Assembly: GCA_964468435.1 (NCBI GenBank)
Contig: CAYXVE010000002.1
Location: 62,001-126,000, forward strand
DNA length: 64,000 nt
DNA from: JBCCTX01 sp964468435
Lineage (GTDB): Bacteria; Bacteroidota; Bacteroidia; J057
Reading direction: 5' to 3'
The notes below the pieces were generated by a model that did no database searches, was not told the origin of the DNA, and saw nothing but the letters and a program-made list of their open reading frames with translations. Shown here one piece after another: positions 19,109 through 28,792 of this stretch (within the stretch, counting starts at the first letter, position 1; every line of letters begins with the position of its first letter). A program made the position numbers and the translations under genes.

Positions 19109-21064
19109 CTAACTGAGCTTCCGCTCCTTCATATAATTAATAATTCCCCCTTTCAGCAAAATCTCTCTTTGGCGATCGCTTATATGGTAAGTGAGTGGAA
19201 TATCATACCCTTTGTTGACTACTTCTGCCAGTACCGGGAGATTATTTGTAATACAATCACGGATTCTTTCCAGTTTCAGGGTGTCCCCCTGCTCCAGGCG
19301 ATCCCAGTCTTCGGGTTTTTCGAATTCAAAGGGAATCATCCCGAAGTTGATCAGGTTTTGCCAACCGATGCGGGCATAAAATTTGGCAATCGTAAATTTT
19401 TGCCCCAGATATCTGGGTGCCAAGGCTGCATGCTCACGGCTGGAACCCTGTGCATAATTTTCTCCTGCTACCACGCAAAATCCCTCATATTTTTGCTGGT
19501 TTTCCACAGCACGATCGTAAAAACCCTGATCCACCACGTAATAGGCATATTTACTGATCTCCTCAATGTTGGATCTGAGGGGTAGTACTTCCGCGCCTGC
19601 CATCAGGATCTCATCAGTAGAAATGTTGTCTTCCATTTTGAGCAGGATAGGTACTTTCCATTCGTCCTGTAATTCCTCAAATTCCGGAAGGGTTTTGATA
19701 TTGGGACCTTTGATCAATTCGGAAGATTTTCCGTTGGGAGAAATAAGCATCCGGCTGTTTTGAGAGATATGATCGGGTTCTGTCCAGGTAGGATAGGTAA
19801 TACCCAAGCGATCTTCCAGCTCCCTGGGATCTGTGATCTCACCTGTAAGTGCCGCAGCTGCAGCAGTTTCTGGACTACAAAGATACACCTGATCTTCCAA
19901 GGTCCCTGAACGTCCCTTGAAGTTACGGGGCATGGTACGGAGACTAATGGTATCGGTTGCAGGAGCCTGTCCCATACCGATACATCCCATACAGCCGGAT
20001 TGGTGTATGCGTGCTCCGGCTGCAATCAGATCCTGCAACGCATCCATTTCAGTCAGGTTTTGCAATACCTGCCTCGAGGAAGGATTTACATCAAATGAGA
20101 CGGTAGGAGCTGAAAATTGTCCTTTGACAATTTGAGATACAATCCAGAAATCTCTCAGACCTGGATTGGCACTGGAACCCACCACGACCTGAGCCACAGG
20201 TCTTCCACTGACTTCACGCACGGGAACCACATTACCCGGGCTGCTGGGCAGTGCAATCAGAGGTTCTACTTCAGCAAGATGAATCTCTTCATTGTGATCG
20301 TAGGTTGCACCCTCATCTGCCTTGAGTTCTATCCATTCATCTTCTCTACCCTGCTGACGAAAATATTCACGGGTTACTTCATCTGAAGGGAATACAGACG
20401 TAGTTGCACCGAGTTCTGTTCCCATATTGGCGATGACATGGCGATCCCAGGCACTGAGATGTTTCAGGCCAGGTCCATAGTATTCCAGGATGTATCCCCG
20501 TCCTCCCTTGACATCATAGCGGCGAAGCATCTCCAGCACCACGTCCTTGGCACTTACCCAGGGAGATAGTTCTCCGGTCAATTTGATGCCCATAATCTTA
20601 GGCATCTTGACATAGTAGGGTTCTCCGGCAGAAGCCAGTGCAACATCCAGGCCTCCTGTGCCAATAGCCAGCATCCCGATCCCTCCCCCTGCAGGGGTAT
20701 GGCTATCTGATCCCACCATGGTCTTGCCTGGCTTACCAAATCGCTCCATGTGTACCACATGACTGATTCCATTACCTGAACGGCTATACCAATAGCCAAA
20801 CCGCTCAGCTGCAGATTGAAGAAACACATGGTCGTCCATGTTTTTAAAATCTGTCTGCAAGAGGTTATGATCAACATACTGCACGGCCACTTCGGCATGT
20901 GTCTTTTCCAGGCCAAAGGCTTCCAGTTCCAGCATAACCAGCGTTCCTGTAGCATCCTGCTGTAAAACGTGATCGATAGTTATGCCGATCTCCGTGCCCG
21001 GTTTCATTTCTCCATCTACTAAATGACTATATATTAATTTCTGGCTGACGTTCTGCTTTTCCAT
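19109..21064 (-). CDS. Aconitate hydratase, short (Aquifex-type) subfamily
   Basis: TCA-cycle enzyme converting citrate and isocitrate, 651 residues from the ATG at 21064. An upstream in-frame TTG at 21073 is less likely. It has the MVGSDSHTPAGGGIGMLAIG substrate loop, SGCMGCIGMG with two cluster cysteines, and the swivel domain (ENYAQGSSREHAALAPRYLG). The length is near 650, not the roughly 750 or 890 of mitochondrial-type or AcnA enzymes, so it fits the short 'Aquifex-type' group. At the place of the usual first cluster ligand (GSCTNS in most family members) the sequence is GSSANPG, so that cysteine is replaced by serine. This may be a subfamily trait. Confidence 0.9.
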   Translation of the reverse strand: MEKQNVSQKLIYSHLVDGEMKPGTEIGITIDHVLQQDATGTLVMLELEAFGLEKTHAEVAVQYVDHNLLQTDFKNMDDHVFLQSAAERFGYWYSRSGNGISHVVHMERFGKPGKTMVGSDSHTPAGGGIGMLAIGTGGLDVALASAGEPYYVKMPKIMGIKLTGELSPWVSAKDVVLEMLRRYDVKGGRGYILEYYGPGLKHLSAWDRHVIANMGTELGATTSVFPSDEVTREYFRQQGREDEWIELKADEGATYDHNEEIHLAEVEPLIALPSSPGNVVPVREVSGRPVAQVVVGSSANPGLRDFWIVSQIVKGQFSAPTVSFDVNPSSRQVLQNLTEMDALQDLIAAGARIHQSGCMGCIGMGQAPATDTISLRTMPRNFKGRSGTLEDQVYLCSPETAAAAALTGEITDPRELEDRLGITYPTWTEPDHISQNSRMLISPNGKSSELIKGPNIKTLPEFEELQDEWKVPILLKMEDNISTDEILMAGAEVLPLRSNIEEISKYAYYVVDQGFYDRAVENQQKYEGFCVVAGENYAQGSSREHAALAPRYLGQKFTIAKFYARIGWQNLINFGMIPFEFEKPEDWDRLEQGDTLKLERIRDCITNNLPVLAEVVNKGYDIPLTYHISDRQREILLKGGIINYMKERKLS

Positions 21065-21227
21065 AAAATACAAGTATGGGTTTTTGTTTAAGTAATACTT
21101 TTATAGTATTCGAAGCAGAGACATTCATGTTTGGAAAGAAGGGGAAAATATGAGATATCCTGAATGACAGGCAATCAACTGTGGTTCGTCAATTTCCCCT
21201 TTCTTCCTTCATACGTCGGTCCAAAAA

Positions 21228-22040
21228 TTAAAAAGTCATCTCAAATGCGGTCTTCCCTACCTCACGATTTTCTCCGTCCATTAGGGTTACGTTAATTCGC
21301 CAAAATCCAGTCATATTAAAGCTGACAGTTCCTTCATACTGGCCATTGCGCCTATGGGTGGGATTGGCATTCCCTTCTGACCCATGACCCATGGTCGGCA
21401 TTTCAGGTTCTATTTCTATTTGAAGGTCCTCTACAGGTGGAAATGACATCATACTCACTCGTCGATGGACCATGACCCTGAAATCATTGGCACCTACTTC
21501 TGGATTCCGAGGTTCTACCAGCGAAACAAATAAGCTGGAGCTATCTGTTTTGGAAATCAGGGATTGCAAGGTTGATTCCTGAGGTACATTTACCTCGATT
21601 CCCACTGTTGCAGTATCTTTCATACCTTGAGATGGCATATCTACTTCTATCATCAGTTCCCAATAGCCCATATCACCACTGGGCATGATAAATACTACGT
21701 CGCGTTGATACATATTATCCGCAATAGCTTCATCCGGAATATTTACTGGAGTAGTATGTATCATGTTGGTCATGTGCATCATGGGTATGAGCCTGAGGTT
21801 GGCATCTGTTATGGATGCATCAGAATCGAGCCTACTCAGCTTGATCTGTACTCGGTTGTAGCCTACCTGAAGTTCTTGATCTGCAAAGACTGTTACCTTC
21901 AGATTCATATCAGCCAAATCTGTTGATGTGAGTTCCTGTAAAACACCATCTACAACAGGTTCAGTTGATTCTTCTTCACACCCAATTATCAGGGCGAACA
22001 TCATCAAGAGAGGAAAGAATAAATGAAATAAACGTTTCAT
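21228..22040 (-). CDS. FixH/YtkA-like lipoprotein, Met-rich
   Basis: Lipoprotein of 270 residues with a signal peptide and lipobox ending at Cys 21 (ALIIGC). It contains two immunoglobulin-like beta domains of FixH/YtkA type; the first carries the Met/His cluster LIPMMHMTNMIHT and then MPSGDMGYWELMIEV, and the second has MPTMGHGSEGN and MTGFWRINVTL. Met/His clusters suggest Cu(I) binding in the periplasm. It lies 72 bp downstream of the Met-rich outer-membrane protein gene on the same strand and is probably cotranscribed. Confidence 0.75.
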   Translation of the reverse strand: MKRLFHLFFPLLMMFALIIGCEEESTEPVVDGVLQELTSTDLADMNLKVTVFADQELQVGYNRVQIKLSRLDSDASITDANLRLIPMMHMTNMIHTTPVNIPDEAIADNMYQRDVVFIMPSGDMGYWELMIEVDMPSQGMKDTATVGIEVNVPQESTLQSLISKTDSSSLFVSLVEPRNPEVGANDFRVMVHRRVSMMSFPPVEDLQIEIEPEMPTMGHGSEGNANPTHRRNGQYEGTVSFNMTGFWRINVTLMDGENREVGKTAFEMTF

Positions 22041-22112
22041 GATAGATATTTTTTAGTAATTGCAAGATATTAATAAACATATTCAATTGATAGTGTCAAA
22101 ATGGTTACATGA

Positions 22113-23153
22113 CTAAAATGTGTACTGGATACCCATTGTAAGCATATAATCTGTTTCAAGCTGTGGACCGTTGAGGTTCCGGAGTACTGGAAGTTCTATC
22201 GTTGCACCCAGGCGTATACCCTTCAGAGCACCTGAAGGTGCATACAGGTTTAATCCCAATCCAGAAAATATCTGACTACCTCCAAAATTTTCGGAGAATA
22301 CAGTAGGTACCATCCGCGTGTTTCTTGCCATCATGTACGCAGGATCGGCTCCTTCGATTTCACCCATAAACTGACCTCTGGTCTGCAAAGAAGTACTCAC
22401 CCAATTGGCAAATTTTACTGCCCCCCATATTGAAGGATTCACCTGATGACCCCAGCGGTAGTCATGGTCGTTTTCTCCGAGACGGATGTTTCCCATGATC
22501 TGAGCCCCCCAAGAAAATGCATCGCTCTGCCCAAGATAGGTGATTCCCGGTAACAGGTCAAAAGATCCTGAACCCAATTGCATGGGATAGGGAAGTTGTG
22601 TCTCATTAGGTGCAGAAGCAGGGGTGATATCCATTTCTTCAATGCTACCCGTAGGAATACTCAATCCCAGATTGAAATGCATGCGCTGGCGGTTTTTGTC
22701 AAAGAATTTGATCAGTGCCGAAACGCGTGTATCACCCAGACCGCTGGCTTCAGTCGTAAACATTCCGCCCATACGGGTCTGATGATCCATCGAAATATCG
22801 AGGAAATTTACCATTGCCACCAGTGTTAAGTTGTCGCTGATTGCATACATAGCCCCTAGCATGTGCATATCCATGGGCATCTCAAGTGGTGATACGCGAT
22901 AGTTGTATTCATCGGTACTCAATACTTCACTATTTGTTAGACTATTAGTGCCGTCTCGCATGCCTTCCATGCCCATGCGCATATACCGGTATGAAACCAT
23001 AAATTCGCCCTTGCTATGCGTATGTTCTCCCATAATGCTGACAGGGGCATGGCCGTCAGGACGGTCAGAGGTCCAGAAATTTTCACCGTTCTGGGCTGAA
23101 ATATGGACGATCGGGATGATAGATAGATAGATATATAATATATATTTTCTCAT
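22113..23153 (-). CDS. Met-rich outer-membrane beta-barrel (phenol MetA-type transporter-like)
   Basis: Secreted barrel protein of 346 residues, with signal peptide cleavage after about residue 20 (HISAQ). The beta-strand pattern and the C-terminal MGIQYTF fit the MetA-pathway-phenol-degradation-like outer-membrane family. The N-terminal half is unusually Met-rich (MRMGMEGMRDG, MPMDMHMLGAM, MGGMF). With the adjacent FixH-like lipoprotein this suggests copper handling or efflux, which is an inference from composition and neighbourhood. Confidence 0.7.
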   Translation of the reverse strand: MRKYILYIYLSIIPIVHISAQNGENFWTSDRPDGHAPVSIMGEHTHSKGEFMVSYRYMRMGMEGMRDGTNSLTNSEVLSTDEYNYRVSPLEMPMDMHMLGAMYAISDNLTLVAMVNFLDISMDHQTRMGGMFTTEASGLGDTRVSALIKFFDKNRQRMHFNLGLSIPTGSIEEMDITPASAPNETQLPYPMQLGSGSFDLLPGITYLGQSDAFSWGAQIMGNIRLGENDHDYRWGHQVNPSIWGAVKFANWVSTSLQTRGQFMGEIEGADPAYMMARNTRMVPTVFSENFGGSQIFSGLGLNLYAPSGALKGIRLGATIELPVLRNLNGPQLETDYMLTMGIQYTF

Positions 23154-23287
23154 GATTATATTTGTGTTGCTGATTAATTGATTTATTTAAATTAATTAGT
23201 ATGGGGAATTTTCTTAATCTGATTGGCGGAGTCACAACAGATCGCTACCGGTCGATAACGACAGGAGGTGTAATAACCTGGGTAATT

Positions 23288-23429
23288 GGGACGTGATGCG
23301 TCATACCCGGATCAGCAAAGACACAGTGCATCTTCTAAATACGGTAGTAACACGATGTGTTCCCATAACCCGGTGGCGACACGAAGTGTCTCCGAAACAC
23401 CGTAGAGACACGATGCATCGTGTCTCTAC
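23288..23429. repeat. Cluster of five related short palindromes
   Basis: Five diverged palindromes built on the core ACACGATG/CATCGTGT follow one another every 25-35 bp. They are GACGTGATGCGTC near 23289, AGACACAGTGCATCT near 23329, AACACGATGTGTT near 23350, GACACGAAGTGTC near 23376, and a perfect 28-bp palindrome at 23402-23429. The last contains the stop codon of the upstream small gene at 23426. The core belongs to a type of palindromic repeat widely dispersed in several bacterial phyla. The cluster sits between the small Cys-protein gene and the outer-membrane protein gene and could terminate or process transcripts. Confidence 0.8.
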
Positions 23430-23815
23430 CAGACAATCGGTGGCCGGAATATCCGGGGAAAGAATTCAAAGGAAGGCAATGTCTCATTGCCTATCATACG
23501 TGTGGACAAATGGGAACGATAAAAAAGGTAAGTATATATGGGACATTCTCCCCAGAAAAACGTGGGTTCTAAGTTTGGAGGGGCTTGCGGCTCATTCTGT
23601 TGATTGTATTGTTCTGTTAGCTGCTGGCTGAGATAGCACTTACCGTCACAGTTCAATTCCGGAAGGTCTTTGTTAATACAGAGATAATTAGAGATGTAAT
23701 TTTTGTTAATAACATAATCAATCCATGGACTAAATGGTGCAATAGAGCCTAGTACATAAATCCATAAGAAAAATATTCCACAAACTTGTCTCCTCTTCAC
23801 AGGGATTATTTTCAT
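23426..23815 (-). CDS. Small membrane protein with NCDGKCYL motif
   Basis: About 129 residues from ATG at 23815. Alternatives are ATG at 23836 or a GTG at 23875 that would overlap the patatin stop by 8 bp. There is one N-terminal membrane helix, then an extracytoplasmic part with CINKDLPELNCDGKCYLSQQL, a motif seen in uncharacterised Bacteroidota proteins near metal and copper transport genes. It is downstream of the patatin gene and upstream of the Met-rich genes on the same strand. Function unknown; metal binding by the three cysteines is inferred. Confidence 0.6.
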   Translation of the reverse strand: MKIIPVKRRQVCGIFFLWIYVLGSIAPFSPWIDYVINKNYISNYLCINKDLPELNCDGKCYLSQQLTEQYNQQNEPQAPPNLEPTFFWGECPIYTYLFYRSHLSTRMIGNETLPSFEFFPRIFRPPIVW

Positions 23816-23867
23816 AAAGATATAAAACCCAATCATTACAAACAATGACCTATTACGGTTTATTTCT

Positions 23868-26141
23868 TCAATCACCCTTTACCAGTAAATCCTGCTGATA
23901 GAATTCCTTAAGTAATTGAAATCCACGCTGATTGTGTTCTGTGTAGATACTTGAAAGTATGTTATCTTTTTCGCGTTGGGTAAGGTGCCAGCTGAGAGAG
24001 GCTGGTTCGTCAAGTCTCTCTCTAGGGTATTCAAACGAAATAATTTCAACAGGGCCACTGTACCACTCATTCATAAAAGATAGCAGGTACTCACTGGTCA
24101 TATCTTTGGCCTCTGTCATAGAATAGTACCCCCCTCCCAGGGGCGCAAACTTGCGATTAAAGTACCCCATATCAGTCAGGTCCTCAATGGGATCTTCTCT
24201 GTCATTGTCTCGTATCTGGATGAAGATCACTCGGGAGGTGTTTTGGGAAAACCATTCACGGAACTCAAATAAGTATTTAACAGCGGGTTGGGTACCGTAA
24301 TTATCTATGGCTCCTGCGTCGATAACCTCCATAGGAGGGCTGCTGGGAAGGGTAATCATGGGTAATATAAAGGGAAAGGTTGCATTCATGCGCAAAGCAG
24401 TTGCAAATAAGAGGCTGTCTGAGCAATGTGTTGAAAACATTCTGCGGAATTCTACACCTGAAGACCGGGTCCGGTAAAAAGAAGTAACGTAATTAGGACG
24501 TGTGAGATAGGAAATCGGTGCCGCAGAAATATATAATTTCCTCCCCTGGTTAAGTATGGTAGGGGTTATGACAACAGAAGGAACGACTCCATTTTGAACG
24601 GCCTGTGTGTAATCCCCTAGAAGCCTGTCCTGGAATTCTGGGATGTTGACCATGAGTTGTTGGTCAAAAGCGTATCCACTCTCTTTGTCATACAACTGAT
24701 CTCCATATTTCACCTTAAGATTGGGGAGGAACATATCCGTAAAGGACTTGAAAAAAACCCGGTTAAGCAGATCCTTTGAGATATTGTCCAGATATTGGTG
24801 ATCTTGAATATTGATGCTATCTCCCATTGCCCGTCGGAAATGCAGTTCACGATAATAGGCAAGTCCTAGCATCCCGCCAGAAGCCCCTGTCATAAGTCGG
24901 ATATTATCTGCTATGCGGCCATTACAGATACTATCCATATGCTGAAGGATACTTAGTGTCCAGAATGCAGACCTAAGTCCCCCTCCTGATGCTGTAACAA
25001 ATACAGCTCGTGGGCGGGAAAGCCCATATTCTTTTTGCTGGTGCATTTTCCAGGTATTCAGGTTTCTGAGGGTGGATAACCTGTCCTTAGCAATGGTATC
25101 AGGATGTACAATATCTTTGAGTTGCTTATTCGTATACGCTACAGGAGTTGTCTGATAATCCAGCCCAAAAGCCTGATGCTGTTCTGAAAGGGCATCTATC
25201 TGCGGGAAAATAAAGATAATGGAAAACAATATCAATACGATCAATATGCCTATCCTTCTATACCAGAATGACAATGCTCCGGAGATCATCAAAAACAATG
25301 AAAAGACTAGCAACATACTGGCTCCTGCAGGGATTTGCAGAGCAGGATGTTCCTCCAGAAGACCTAATGTAGCAATGATGAGAAAAGTTACGATCTGAAT
25401 TAATAGGAGACGCTCATGGTGTTGATTAAGGCTGGTCACGATTGTTCGAAATCCAACATGAGGTAGCTTTCCTACCTCTTTAATCTTGAAGGGAAAACCG
25501 ATATAACTGTTAGCCTTCGCTGGGGTATTGAAGCTTTCGCGTGCTTTCTCCAGTATGACACGCCTATTGCGTTTTCCCTGGCCTTTTACCCAACTCTTGG
25601 AAAGAAAACGCTCTACAATCTGGGTGATCGTGCGCCGGGCAAAGAAAAAGCTGGCTGAAAAAACAAAAAAGATGCTTATCCCCATAATCAGCCCCATGAT
25701 CTTTTCAAATACTGCCCAGTTCATTCCTCCAACTCCTACCATGTGAAATTCAATAAAGCGGTAGAAATAAAGTCCCAGGAAGATGCCAGGTATGATCAGG
25801 TTATTGTAGGAAAAAATGAAAAAAGGATGTTCGCTGAGTGCTATAAACTGAAACCAATGGCTCTCACTGATGTAAATGGTGATCATGTAGGCAAACAGAA
25901 AACCACCCAGCGCTGATCCTACCAGAAAAACGCTCCAGAAATTTTCCCTACCCAGGTACTCTGGTTCTAGCAACAAATACGCTCCCCCCAAGTCCCCTCC
26001 TATAACTCCACTGATTACTCCTAACAATACTAGCCATAGGAGAATAATGTATAAATGCCGCTGAATCTGTATTAAAAATAGCTTGATGGGTAAAGACTCT
26101 ACTAATGCTTCTTCTATATCTTTTAACTTTTCTATAGACAT
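23868..26141 (-). CDS. Multi-spanning membrane patatin-like phospholipase
   Basis: Protein of 757 residues. The first 340 residues hold about nine hydrophobic segments. A cytosolic or periplasmic patatin domain follows from about residue 375: oxyanion motif SGGGLRS, nucleophile elbow GASGG (Ser in the GxSxG form), and the catalytic Asp in IDAGAIDN (DxG). The Ser-Asp dyad is therefore complete, and lipid acyl hydrolysis is expected. Fusion of patatin to a large membrane domain is seen in some Bacteroidota. Substrate and side of the membrane are unknown. Confidence 0.8.
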   Translation of the reverse strand: MSIEKLKDIEEALVESLPIKLFLIQIQRHLYIILLWLVLLGVISGVIGGDLGGAYLLLEPEYLGRENFWSVFLVGSALGGFLFAYMITIYISESHWFQFIALSEHPFFIFSYNNLIIPGIFLGLYFYRFIEFHMVGVGGMNWAVFEKIMGLIMGISIFFVFSASFFFARRTITQIVERFLSKSWVKGQGKRNRRVILEKARESFNTPAKANSYIGFPFKIKEVGKLPHVGFRTIVTSLNQHHERLLLIQIVTFLIIATLGLLEEHPALQIPAGASMLLVFSLFLMISGALSFWYRRIGILIVLILFSIIFIFPQIDALSEQHQAFGLDYQTTPVAYTNKQLKDIVHPDTIAKDRLSTLRNLNTWKMHQQKEYGLSRPRAVFVTASGGGLRSAFWTLSILQHMDSICNGRIADNIRLMTGASGGMLGLAYYRELHFRRAMGDSINIQDHQYLDNISKDLLNRVFFKSFTDMFLPNLKVKYGDQLYDKESGYAFDQQLMVNIPEFQDRLLGDYTQAVQNGVVPSVVITPTILNQGRKLYISAAPISYLTRPNYVTSFYRTRSSGVEFRRMFSTHCSDSLLFATALRMNATFPFILPMITLPSSPPMEVIDAGAIDNYGTQPAVKYLFEFREWFSQNTSRVIFIQIRDNDREDPIEDLTDMGYFNRKFAPLGGGYYSMTEAKDMTSEYLLSFMNEWYSGPVEIISFEYPRERLDEPASLSWHLTQREKDNILSSIYTEHNQRGFQLLKEFYQQDLLVKGD

Positions 26142-26253
26142 CTAAACTTCCATTTTTCCTAAACTATTCCAGCTATCACCCTTTCATCCACTCGCGTTTT
26201 CTATACATCATTATCAAGATAAACGTAAACATCAGCTATTTCGCAATTATATA

Positions 26254-27567
26254 CTAATATTTTCTTTGACTAGAAGCTAATGTTTGAACCTCTTCTTTTT
26301 TAAACGGTCGAATAATCAGGCGTGCCCCTTTGTCATATGTCAGATAACTCCAAAACCAATTGATAAAGACTACCAGTTTATTTCTGAAACCCATCAAAAA
26401 CATCAGATGCACAAACATCCATGCCATCCAGGCGATCCATCCCTTGAGATGAAACTGGGCAAAATCAGCTACAGCTTTATTTCTGCCAATGGTTGCCATA
26501 GATCCTTTGTCGAAATAAGAAAAGGGAGTCAGTTCTGGGGATTTCAACTTATGTTTAAAATTCTTGGCCACGTGTTTAGCCTGCTGCATCGCAACGGGGG
26601 CCACTTGAGGATGTCCCTCTGGGTATTCTTCGCTTTGCATCAGTGCAATATCGCCAATAGCATAAATATTTTTCACGCCTTCTACCTGATTGAATCGATT
26701 CACTAGGATACGACTCCCTTTTCCGATGGATTCTACAGGTATTCCTGAGGGATAATTTCCTTTTACACCTGCTGCCCATAGAACGGTATATGCTTCTAAT
26801 TCCAGTTCATCCTGAGTCTTTACAACCTCTCCATCATAGTTTGCTACCATACTGTTAAGCCATACATTCACGCCCAGTTTCTCTAGTGCCTTTTTAGCTT
26901 CTTTACCCGATTTATCCGACATTCCTACTAGTAATCGATCTACAGCCTCAATGAGATGCACCCGCATCTGGCTTAAGTCCAGTTCTGGATAGTCATTGGG
27001 TAAGACATGCCGCTGTAATTCAGCCAGTGCACCTGCTGTTTCCACACCTGTAGGACCTCCCCCTACGATGACAAACTGCATCAGTCTTCTCTTCTCAAGA
27101 TCATCGGTGGTTCTCACAGCTTTTTCAAAATTTTGCAGGATCATGCTCCGAAGGTTCAATGCCTCAGGTACAGATTTCAATGCAAAAGCATTTTTGGCAA
27201 CAGCTTCATTGCCAAAATAATTGTTTGTACTGCCTGTAGCTATTACCAGGTAGTCGTACTCAATCGGCCCAACAGTGGTTTGCACCGTTTGAAGCGCGGG
27301 GTCCACATGCGTTACCTCTGCTACACGTATGACTACATTTTCCTTTCCGGAAAATAATTTTCGCATGGGGAATGCGATTGAATCGGGCTCCAGTCCCCCT
27401 GTTGCTACCTGATACAGCAAAGGCTGAAAGGTATGATAATTGTTTTTATCGATTAATACGACCTGATAAGGCATATCTGCTAGTTTCCTGGCTAATGTTA
27501 TGCCCCCAAATCCGGCTCCAATAATCAAAATACGTTCTAATTCTGTACTGGGAATGTTTGCACTCAT
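26254..27567 (-). CDS. ndh: Type II NADH:quinone oxidoreductase
   Basis: Membrane-associated flavoprotein of 437 residues that passes electrons from NADH to quinone without pumping. It has the FAD site IIGAGFGG (near residues 15-22), the NADH site VGGGPTGVETAG (near 168), the quinone-site region VAPVAMQQAKHVAKN, and a C-terminal amphipathic/hydrophobic anchor (WIAWMAWMFVHLMFLMGFRN) typical of Bacteroidota NDH-2. The gene is divergent from the PaaE-like reductase with a 124-bp gap. Confidence 0.9.
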   Translation of the reverse strand: MSANIPSTELERILIIGAGFGGITLARKLADMPYQVVLIDKNNYHTFQPLLYQVATGGLEPDSIAFPMRKLFSGKENVVIRVAEVTHVDPALQTVQTTVGPIEYDYLVIATGSTNNYFGNEAVAKNAFALKSVPEALNLRSMILQNFEKAVRTTDDLEKRRLMQFVIVGGGPTGVETAGALAELQRHVLPNDYPELDLSQMRVHLIEAVDRLLVGMSDKSGKEAKKALEKLGVNVWLNSMVANYDGEVVKTQDELELEAYTVLWAAGVKGNYPSGIPVESIGKGSRILVNRFNQVEGVKNIYAIGDIALMQSEEYPEGHPQVAPVAMQQAKHVAKNFKHKLKSPELTPFSYFDKGSMATIGRNKAVADFAQFHLKGWIAWMAWMFVHLMFLMGFRNKLVVFINWFWSYLTYDKGARLIIRPFKKEEVQTLASSQRKY

Positions 27568-27691
27568 AAGTGATTTTAAAATGTTCTTACGCTATTTCTA
27601 ACGTAATTTGTTAATTGCAGTTATGTGTAGTAACAAGAAGAGGCATTCAAAAGTATCATGTAGTTGTTGAGAATGACTCAAATATGTGTTT

Positions 27692-28792
27692 ATGTTGATG
27701 AAACGTTATCCGCTTACTGTGAAGCACATACAGGCTGAAACAGAAGAAGCATTTACTATATCATTTGAACAGCCAGATGATACGCCTTGGAATTATCAAC
27801 CCGGTCAGTTTCTGACGCTGGAGACAGTCATAGATGGAGAAATCTATCGAAGGGCCTTCTCACTTTCCAGTTCTCCAATAATAGACACTGAACTCCGCGT
27901 TACAATCAAGCGAATACCACAAGGTAAAGTATCGGGTTACTTGTGGTCAAGCCTTCGACCGGGAGATCAGTTGATGGCACTGCCTCCCATGGGTAATTTT
28001 GTTTTGCCAATTGATCCGGCACATCGCAGGCATTATATCCTGATCGGTGCGGGTAGCGGTATCACACCACTGATGTCTATGCTGAAGACCGCTCTGGCGC
28101 AGGAACCCGAAAGTAAGGTTAGTTTATGGTACGGCAATCGGAGGGAAGATGATATTATCTTCAAGGATGAACTCATCTATCTGAAAGACAAATATCAGGA
28201 TCGTTTAACAGTCATTCACGTGCTCTCCCGTCCCCGTGCTGGCTGGAAAGGCTTGATAGGAAGGCTTGATGAAAAACAGGTATACGAGCTCATCCTAGAT
28301 CTGTTTATGATCGATGAGTATAAAAAGCGCTACTATATATGTGGACCTGAAGGGATGATGGAAGCTGTATGCAAAGCCATGGATAAGCATGCGATCGATC
28401 CACTTCATGTGTTTCAGGAATATTATCATACCCCGCTCGATCGTATGCTGGAACGGCTTTCCCACCAGGAAGCCCCCGAAGACGTGTATGAGCGTACTGG
28501 GACTGGGATATCTTCTGATCCTCATCGCGTCAAAATACATCTGAATGACGAACAGCATCAGATCGAAGTCAAACCTGACCAATCCATCCTGGATGCTGCA
28601 CTTGATCATGGATTGGATGTTCCATATTCCTGTAAAGGAGGAATCTGTACAACGTGTAAGGCACTTTGTATTTCGGGGAAAGTAGGCATGAAAGTCGATC
28701 TTGGCTTGTCTGAGAATGATAAAGCTGAAGCTTATGTTCTTACATGCCAGGCATTTCCCCTGGAAGACGGAGTGGAAGTGGAGTATCAGTGA
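27692..28792 (+). CDS. PaaE-like FAD/[2Fe-2S] ferredoxin reductase
   Basis: Electron-transfer protein of about 366 residues, start ATG at 27692 or 27698. The domain order is the FNR-like FAD domain (RAFSLSSSP, residues about 54-62), the NAD(P) domain (GAGSGITPLMSML; YICGPEGMMEAV), and a C-terminal plant-type [2Fe-2S] domain (CKGGICTTCKA and a distal CQ). This is the layout of PaaE, the reductase of the phenylacetyl-CoA epoxidase, and of related oxygenase reductases. No paaABCD genes are in the window, so the oxygenase partner is elsewhere or different. Confidence 0.85.
   Translation: MLMKRYPLTVKHIQAETEEAFTISFEQPDDTPWNYQPGQFLTLETVIDGEIYRRAFSLSSSPIIDTELRVTIKRIPQGKVSGYLWSSLRPGDQLMALPPMGNFVLPIDPAHRRHYILIGAGSGITPLMSMLKTALAQEPESKVSLWYGNRREDDIIFKDELIYLKDKYQDRLTVIHVLSRPRAGWKGLIGRLDEKQVYELILDLFMIDEYKKRYYICGPEGMMEAVCKAMDKHAIDPLHVFQEYYHTPLDRMLERLSHQEAPEDVYERTGTGISSDPHRVKIHLNDEQHQIEVKPDQSILDAALDHGLDVPYSCKGGICTTCKALCISGKVGMKVDLGLSENDKAEAYVLTCQAFPLEDGVEVEYQ

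Noticed and set aside
23293..23631. 112-codon plus-strand frame across the palindrome cluster.
   Set aside because: It is made largely of the palindromic repeats and runs antisense into the small Cys-protein gene. No domain or start context.
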